From Clostridia bacterium (GTDB lineage: Bacteria; Bacillota; Clostridia; Oscillospirales; CAG-272): 64,000 nt of DNA. The notes below the pieces were generated by a model. The model ran no database searches, was not told where the DNA came from, and saw only the letters and a list, made by a program, of their open reading frames with translations. Every line of letters begins with the position of its first letter. The first letter of the stretch is position 1. The DNA lies in contig JAFVTI010000047.1 of assembly GCA_017503325.1 (NCBI GenBank), forward strand, positions 1 through 64,000, given 5' to 3'. The position numbers and the translations under genes are program-made. Below, piece by piece: positions 59,131 to 64,000 of this stretch.

Positions 59131-60549
59131 TCACAACATGATCTCAATAAATTCTTTAGGATAATGAATCTTATACCACATCAGCGTTGCCGCCAACTTG
59201 ACATAGGTAACTCCGTGTGCTTTCGGGAATAAATATTGAATCTTTCCGATTGAATCGATAAACCAATCCTCTATCTCAATATCTTTGAGTTGTTTTTTCA
59301 TCTCATCCGAAACGCCGCCTCTGAAATAAACACCTCTGCGTGTATCCTCCATGATCTTGTAGGCGTATCCGGTATTTGACATGCCTTTTCGCAACATATG
59401 CTTCTCTATATGGTTGAATACATCGTCGCGATATGCAATTACATTACTTACAGGAATGCCTTGGTTTATCAATTCCTTTGCGTTGCCAATCCACACTCCC
59501 GTACCGTGAGATAATCCGGCTATCTGAATCAAATCGTAAAAGGACCCCGGCGATACCTCTTCTGCCATATCTTTATAGAAATCCGTGCGAAATTCCGGAA
59601 TGCCATCAGTATTACCGAGTCTGAATTCGTTCAGCACCTCGTTCTGCGAAAAGTTTACTCGCTCAAACGCTGTCCCCGTTGCTCGCTCTAAGGCTTGATA
59701 CTGCTCAAACTCCGTGTCTGCTAAAAACGTAAAGGCACAAGCAGATTTATCAGATGTGACAGTATAAGTTATGATTCGGTTTTCTTCCCGTTCTGTAGCT
59801 GTCAGTTCGCAATCCTTGAAGTATTCTTTTATGACAGAGTTTGCTACACGCCAAAAATATGGAGACATTGATACATCAAAGCTCGTGTTTCGGTGTACCA
59901 CGTAACGATAGGTTTCGAACGGAATATTGTGTCCATCCGTTTGCATTTCTTTTCCGCACGAGCAGATTTTCCCCGGAAGATCCCAACCGTCATAAACACT
60001 GTCATCAAAAATAACCATACCACATTCCGAACAGTAATAATGCGGTTTTAAGGGGTTGATCTCTGTTGCGCCCAAGAGATAAGCCACAAAGGATGCACCC
60101 GTTCCGCCTCTTACCCGAATATGCTCACCTTGATTTTTTGCTTCGGTTGCGAGTACAGACAACAGATTGAAATATACGATCATATCCGTGTTCTGCATTT
60201 CCGCGTGCTCTGTCAGCAAACGATTCATGATTTCGAGGGGTGCTGGGTTGCCATAGCGTTCACGCATGGCATCAAAGGATTTGTTCCATAGCTGTTTTTT
60301 CATTGCAAATACTCCTTTTGTGTCCTTATTTTCAAAGGAACGATATTTGCAAGTCAGAAGCTCATCAACGCTGACTCCAAGTACATCGCTGAGTTTATAT
60401 AAAATATTACTCTGCGGTTTGGAAGAGCCGTTCTCCCATTTTGAAACCGCCTTGTCGGAAACGCCGACGAGCGCGCCGAGCTGATACTGCGTAAGGCCTC
60501 TACGCGATCTTAGCTCATGCAGAAAATTACCAAAACTATAGTCTCTCAT
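59131..60549 (-). CDS. XRE-type HTH domain fused to a palm-less PolC-like remnant
   Basis: 472 residues. Residues 7 to 62 are a Cro/CI-type helix-turn-helix (RGLTQYQLGALVGVSDKAVSKWENG). Residues about 95 to 240 then follow the Gram-positive replicative polymerase PolC: YGNPAPLEIMNRLL, RGGTGASFVAYLLGATEINPLKPHY, Zn ligands Cys173, Cys176, Cys196, Cys198, and DGHNIPFETY. Where PolC has the catalytic PDIDLNF the sequence reads TSFDVSM, one Asp lost. The rest of the palm is missing. From about residue 315 PolC similarity resumes (GIPEF, IAGLSHGTGVWIGNAKELI, KIMED, DWFIDSIGKIQYLFPKAH). It cannot be a polymerase. An internal ATG at 60303 has its own AAAGGAG site. Confidence 0.88.
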   Translation of the reverse strand: MRDYSFGNFLHELRSRRGLTQYQLGALVGVSDKAVSKWENGSSKPQSNILYKLSDVLGVSVDELLTCKYRSFENKDTKGVFAMKKQLWNKSFDAMRERYGNPAPLEIMNRLLTEHAEMQNTDMIVYFNLLSVLATEAKNQGEHIRVRGGTGASFVAYLLGATEINPLKPHYYCSECGMVIFDDSVYDGWDLPGKICSCGKEMQTDGHNIPFETYRYVVHRNTSFDVSMSPYFWRVANSVIKEYFKDCELTATEREENRIITYTVTSDKSACAFTFLADTEFEQYQALERATGTAFERVNFSQNEVLNEFRLGNTDGIPEFRTDFYKDMAEEVSPGSFYDLIQIAGLSHGTGVWIGNAKELINQGIPVSNVIAYRDDVFNHIEKHMLRKGMSNTGYAYKIMEDTRRGVYFRGGVSDEMKKQLKDIEIEDWFIDSIGKIQYLFPKAHGVTYVKLAATLMWYKIHYPKEFIEIML

Positions 60550-60576
60550 AATATCCTCCGTCTGCTTGCTGATTAT

Positions 60577-60605
60577 ATTATAGCACTAAGATGAGACTTC
60601 TTCAA
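60577..60605 (-). promoter_or_regulatory. Sigma-A-type promoter of the XRE-PolC gene
   Basis: On the minus strand TTGAAG (60605-60600) and TATAAT (60582-60577), spacing 17, ends about 28 bases before the ATG, which has a GGAGG ribosome site. Confidence 0.75.
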
Positions 60606-60717
60606 GACGGAAGATATCTACCGCAGGTAGAAATGCGTCCGAGACACGCATAGCGCATGGCAATCCGGCTCAATCGGGCACAAGTCTGAATCAGCTATCC
60701 GCAGAGAAACGGCACGT

Positions 60718-60848
60718 CGTAGGGCGGGGGCTTGCTCCCGCAGAAAGAATATTTTTATAAACAAAAAAGGACGACCAATGGTCGCCCCTACAAAACGAAA
60801 GATTATTTTGTAAAAAACGAAGCGGCGAGAGCAAGCCCCCGCCCTACG
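60718..60848. repeat. 131-bp element with 20-bp perfect terminal inverted repeats (MITE-like)
   Basis: CGTAGGGCGGGGGCTTGCTC (60718-60737) is the exact complement of 60829-60848. The interior holds a GGACGACC/GGTCGCCCC hairpin like the REP-like units at 16853 and 38816. No coding frame. Together with the promoter it accounts for the 377-base gap 60550-60926. Confidence 0.75.
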
Positions 60849-60879
60849 TTATGAAATAATTATCTCCGCTAAAAACACA

Positions 60880-60907
60880 GAAAAACCGCTCATCCGAGCG
60901 GTTTTTC
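60880..60907 (-). terminator. Terminator of the dnaK-dnaJ-prmA-ygjP transcript
   Basis: GAAAAACCGCTC and GAGCGGTTTTTC pair around ATCC; T runs lie on both sides, so it may work in both directions. Confidence 0.85.
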
Positions 60908-60926
60908 TATTTCATTTGATTACATT

Positions 60927-61469
60927 TTATCGCTCCGCGCGGTTCATCAATGCCCTGCCGTTTTGCCCCAGCCACGCGTGGCGGGCTTTGTAATCCGGCA
61001 TGACACGCACGATCTCGTCGTAAAACGCTTTTGAGTGGTTCATATGCTTGCGATGGCACAGCTCGTGCACCACCACACTATCCAACACCTCGGGCGGCGC
61101 GAGCATCAAAAGGCAGTTGAAATTCAAATTCCCCTTTGCCGAGCAGCTGCCCCAGCGCGTTTTTTGCGTGCGGATGGTAATTCTGCCATATTCCACGCCC
61201 AAAAGTGCCGCATAATACGCCACACGCGCGGGAATGACCTCTTTTGCCTGCTTGGCAAGGCTTATCAGCTCCTGCTCGGTCAGCTTGGGTAAATCCTGCG
61301 CTGCACGCTCCTTTGCGAGTTTCTTGACGATCCAGTCCTCATGCTTGACCACAAACGCATCAATCGTAGCCTTGGGCAGCCTCATGGGCGCACGCACAAT
61401 GACCTCTCCGTCCTTGATCTGCAGCCCCAACGTCTTACGACGCGCGCGGATCAGCGTATATTCTCTCAT
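60927..61469 (-). CDS. YgjP-type zinc metallopeptidase (DUF45)
   Basis: 180 residues. The ATG at 61469 overlaps the prmA stop codon as ATGA, so I prefer it to an upstream in-frame start. The family motifs are TRWGSCSAKGNLNFN (near residue 105), the zinc helix VVHELCHRKHMNHS (near 133) and a final WLGQNG. YgjP-like proteins are related to SprT/WLM peptidases and are thought to be zinc proteases; the substrate is unknown. Confidence 0.88.
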   Translation of the reverse strand: MREYTLIRARRKTLGLQIKDGEVIVRAPMRLPKATIDAFVVKHEDWIVKKLAKERAAQDLPKLTEQELISLAKQAKEVIPARVAYYAALLGVEYGRITIRTQKTRWGSCSAKGNLNFNCLLMLAPPEVLDSVVVHELCHRKHMNHSKAFYDEIVRVMPDYKARHAWLGQNGRALMNRAER

Positions 61470-62431
61470 TTTCTCAGCTTGACCGCCAACGCGCACCAGC
61501 CGTTTTCCTCGGCGCGCTCCACGATCTCAAAGCCATGCGCTTCAAAGCAATCAACCACGTCCTGGCTTCTCTCCATAATAATGCCCGAAGCCAGCAGCAC
61601 GCCGTCGTCCGCGATGTACTTATGTACGTCGGGCGTCATGCGAATGATGATGTCTGCCACGATATTGGCGCACACAAGGCCGTATTTTCCGCCCTCCAGA
61701 TCCACCGCGCGAAGCAGATCGGACTGGTCACAGGTGATATTGGTCAGGCCCGAATCCTTGATATTTTCGCGTGCAACGCGCACCGACATAGGGTCGATAT
61801 CATACGCCTTGCACTCCCCTGCTCCAAGTCTGGAAGCACAGATCGCCAGAATACCGCTGCCCGTGCCCACGTCCAGCATACGCACACCGGGCGTCGTATA
61901 TTTCTCCAAAAGGCCGATGACAAGTCTTGTGGTCTCGTGCGTGCCCGTACCGAACGCCATACCGGGGTCCATGCGCACGACCAGCTCGCCTTCAGCAGCC
62001 TCGTACTTTTCCCACGCGGGAACGATGACGATCTTGGAGCCGATCTTGATCGGCTTATAGTAAGCCTTCCATGCGTTGGCCCAGTCCTCTTCGTTAAGAC
62101 CAATCATCTTGATCTCACCCTCGATGCCGTCCTTTGCAAGCATTTCGCGCAAAAATTCCACGTCCTCGCGAATATCGCGTTCGATGGGCAGATAGACCGA
62201 TACCGACGCGATGGTCTTGTCCGCGTTGAGAATGCTCTCGTCGATCAGGTCACCGTAACAGGTCTTGAGATCGATATCGCTGTAGTCCTCGATCATCAGA
62301 TTGTTGTTGATCATGCTCATGACCGCGACCAGCGCGTCCAGCTGCTCAAGCTTGACAGTGACGCGGATCTGCGTCCACTGCGACGTCTCGCCCCAATCCT
62401 CACAAACGTAATCCTTATCTATCATACTCAT
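61466..62431 (-). CDS. prmA: Ribosomal protein L11 methyltransferase
   Basis: Trimethylates ribosomal protein L11. 321 residues: an N-terminal substrate-binding domain, a linker [37 protein letters not shown] near residue 155, the SAM site [12 protein letters not shown] and the catalytic-type NIVADIII. Its ATG overlaps the dnaJ stop codon. dnaJ-prmA order is common in Firmicutes. Confidence 0.95.
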   Translation of the reverse strand: MSMIDKDYVCEDWGETSQWTQIRVTVKLEQLDALVAVMSMINNNLMIEDYSDIDLKTCYGDLIDESILNADKTIASVSVYLPIERDIREDVEFLREMLAKDGIEGEIKMIGLNEEDWANAWKAYYKPIKIGSKIVIVPAWEKYEAAEGELVVRMDPGMAFGTGTHETTRLVIGLLEKYTTPGVRMLDVGTGSGILAICASRLGAGECKAYDIDPMSVRVARENIKDSGLTNITCDQSDLLRAVDLEGGKYGLVCANIVADIIIRMTPDVHKYIADDGVLLASGIIMERSQDVVDCFEAHGFEIVERAEENGWCALAVKLRK

Positions 62432-63564
62432 TTACCCTTTTTGAAAAAATTCTTTTTCTTTTTGTAGTTGCTCTCACCGCAAGCCTCGGCAAATGCGCGC
62501 ATTGCGTCCTTTTGCTTGGAGGAAAGCCCGGTAGGGATCTCCACGTTGACCGTAAAGGTCAAATCTCCCCTGCGCGAGCTGTTGTTCAGGTTGGGGATTC
62601 CCTTACCGCGCAGGGTAAAGGACGAGCCCGTTTGCGTTCCCTCAGGAAGATCGAACTTCTGCGAGCCCTCCAGCGTGGGAATCTCGATCTCCGCGCCAAG
62701 CACCGCCTCGGAGATGGTCACGGGGATATCGCAATAAATATTCGAGCCGTCACGCTTGAACAGCTTGTGGCTCTGCACGCTGATCTGCATGATCAGATCG
62801 CCCGTAGGTCCACCGTTCTTGCCGTCGCAGCCCTGACCGCGCAGCGCGATCTTCTCGCCATGGTCAATGCCTGCGGGAATATCCACGGTCAGATTCTTAT
62901 TCTCGCGCTCCATGCCCACGCCTCTGCAGCGGGAGCAGGGGGTCTTGATGATCTTACCCGTGCCGCGGCACTTTTCGCACGTGCCCGTGGACTGGAACTG
63001 CATGCCGCCCATGTTATGCACGGTGCGCACCTGACCCGTACCGCGACATGCCGAGCAGGTCTCGGGGGCTTGCCCGCCCTCGCTGCCGTTACCGCCGCAA
63101 TCAGGGCACTTGCGCAATCTCGTATAGGTAATGGTCTTCTTGGCACCAAAAGCCGCCTCCTCAAAGGAAAGCGACACGCGGATCTGAATATCGTCTCCGC
63201 GCTGCGGTCCGTTGCGGCGTCTCTGGCCGCCACCGCCAAATGCACCGCCAAAGAAAGAACCGAAAATATCGCTGATATCGCCAAAATCTGCGCTGAATCC
63301 GCCGCCGTAGCCACCGCCGCCAAAGCCCGAGCTCTGGTCAAAGGCCGCGTGGCCAAACTGGTCGTACTTGGCTTTTTTGTCGCTGTCGGAGAGCACCTCG
63401 TAAGCCTCGTTGACCTCCTTGAACTTGGCCTCTGCCTCGGCGTTGCCGGGGTTCATATCCGGATGGTATTTTTTCGCAAGGACTCGGTACGCCTTCTTGA
63501 TATCCGCATCCGACGCACTCTTGTCGACGCCAAGCACCTCGTAATAATCTCGTTTGTCTGCCAT
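62428..63564 (-). CDS. dnaJ: Chaperone DnaJ
   Basis: 378-residue Hsp40 co-chaperone of DnaK. J domain with HPD ([10 protein letters not shown], near residue 35), Gly/Phe-rich region (75 to 120), four zinc repeats ([32 protein letters not shown]) and the C-terminal substrate domain. Ends with a Lys/Phe-rich tail. Confidence 0.96.
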   Translation of the reverse strand: MADKRDYYEVLGVDKSASDADIKKAYRVLAKKYHPDMNPGNAEAEAKFKEVNEAYEVLSDSDKKAKYDQFGHAAFDQSSGFGGGGYGGGFSADFGDISDIFGSFFGGAFGGGGQRRRNGPQRGDDIQIRVSLSFEEAAFGAKKTITYTRLRKCPDCGGNGSEGGQAPETCSACRGTGQVRTVHNMGGMQFQSTGTCEKCRGTGKIIKTPCSRCRGVGMERENKNLTVDIPAGIDHGEKIALRGQGCDGKNGGPTGDLIMQISVQSHKLFKRDGSNIYCDIPVTISEAVLGAEIEIPTLEGSQKFDLPEGTQTGSSFTLRGKGIPNLNNSSRRGDLTFTVNVEIPTGLSSKQKDAMRAFAEACGESNYKKKKNFFKKGK

Positions 63565-63590
63565 TTTTAATATCCTTTATAACCTGCTGT

Positions 63591-63617
63591 AGGCTGCCGC
63601 ACAAAGTGCGACAGCCT
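63591..63617 (-). other. Intercistronic hairpin between dnaK and dnaJ
   Basis: AGGCTG.CGCAC and GTGCG.CAGCCT pair (one mismatch) around 3 bases. It has no T run. Hairpins here often lower dnaJ expression below dnaK by attenuation or RNA end protection. Confidence 0.6.
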
Positions 63618-63630
63618 TAGCAATATTTGA

Positions 63631-64000
63631 TTACTTATTGGAGTTATCCTCGTAGTTTGCGTCGTAGTAGGTGCCGTCGCCTGCGTCATAATTGCCGCCC
63701 TGCTGGCCACCTTCAGCGCCACCCTGTGCGCCCTGCTGACGGTACAGCTCCTCGGATACCTTGTAGAATGCCTTCTCGGCAGCCTCGGTATCAGCCTTGA
63801 TCGCCTCGGTATCGCTGCCCTTCAGGGTCTCCTTGAGCTTGTCAATGCCTGCGCGAGCCTCGTTGATAGCGTCGGGGCTTACCTTGCCCTCTACCTCGCC
63901 AAGGGTCTTTTCCATCTGGAATACCATGGACTCAGCGCGGTTGCGTACGTCAACGGCTTCCTTCTGTTTCTTGTCCTCTTCCGCAAACTTTTCAGCCTCG
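63631..64000 (-). CDS. dnaK: Chaperone DnaK, C-terminal end (partial)
   Basis: The last 122 codons of Hsp70, open to the window edge. EAEKFAEEDKKQKEAVDVRNRAES begins the helical lid, followed by MVFQMEKTLGEV and a Gly/Gln/Tyr-rich disordered tail. DnaJ follows 66 bases downstream. The usual hrcA, grpE and CIRCE operator would lie outside the window. Confidence 0.94.
   Translation of the reverse strand, partial: EAEKFAEEDKKQKEAVDVRNRAESMVFQMEKTLGEVEGKVSPDAINEARAGIDKLKETLKGSDTEAIKADTEAAEKAFYKVSEELYRQQGAQGGAEGGQQGGNYDAGDGTYYDANYEDNSNK

Overview
The window looks like chromosome of a Gram-positive, endospore-forming anaerobe of the class Clostridia, probably a gut Oscillospirales-type lineage. 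The evidence is spoIIR, a complete spoIIAA-spoIIAB-sigF operon, SpoIID-like and peptidoglycan-binding proteins, a clostridial-style mcsA-mcsB-clpC cluster, lipobox lipoproteins and Shine-Dalgarno starts. No rRNA, tRNA, CRISPR array, transposase or phage structural gene was seen. The assignment is inferred from gene content only.

Layout. 1-2749: start of a membrane protein, a small membrane protein, spoIIR, rbfA and a YwaF-type membrane protein. 2825-12977 (minus strand): a glycan-use cluster with two paralogous solute-binding lipoproteins, a PHP phosphoesterase, a DUF4091 protein, a 41-residue membrane peptide, an MFS transporter fused to a GH2 glycosidase, and a sialate-O-acetylesterase-like protein. 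13195-26482: housekeeping and sporulation genes (ddl, prmC, a yhbD-bactofilin pair with its own operator, spoIIA operon, an EF-G paralogue, tatD, metG, nagA), interrupted by two related palindromic repeat elements. 26935-41948 (plus strand): an 18-gene bacterial microcompartment operon. 42028-49789: a surface phosphoesterase, a giant ECF sigma factor and a peptidoglycan-binding cluster. 49882-53865: mcsA, an apparently kinase-dead mcsB and clpC. 53876-58992: a trigger-factor-like lipoprotein, rpmF, a DUF177 protein, tmcAL, an unknown gene and a PlsC-type acyltransferase. 59131-60549: an XRE-type DNA-binding domain fused to a palm-less remnant of DNA polymerase PolC. 60927-64000: ygjP-like peptidase, prmA, dnaJ and the 3' end of dnaK.

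The microcompartment operon matches the glycyl-radical class that carries a class II aldolase (GRM5 type, fucose/rhamnose or 1,2-propanediol use). The expected route is: aldolase splits a deoxysugar phosphate to give lactaldehyde; a glycyl radical diol dehydratase turns 1,2-propanediol into propionaldehyde; CoA-acylating aldehyde dehydrogenase and a zinc alcohol dehydrogenase dismutate it to propionyl-CoA and propanol; PduL and acetate kinase then make ATP and propionate. Shell genes are four BMC-H type, one PduU type, one PduT type and one EutN vertex type. A ParA ATPase and a small disordered protein close the operon and may position the compartment in the cell.

The most unusual items are the XRE-PolC remnant fusion, the ParA plus small partner in the microcompartment operon, the MFS-GH2 fusion, the McsB with lost catalytic acids, the 1056-residue ECF sigma factor and a 129-bp near-perfect tandem repeat with RNA-like folding inside the microcompartment operon.
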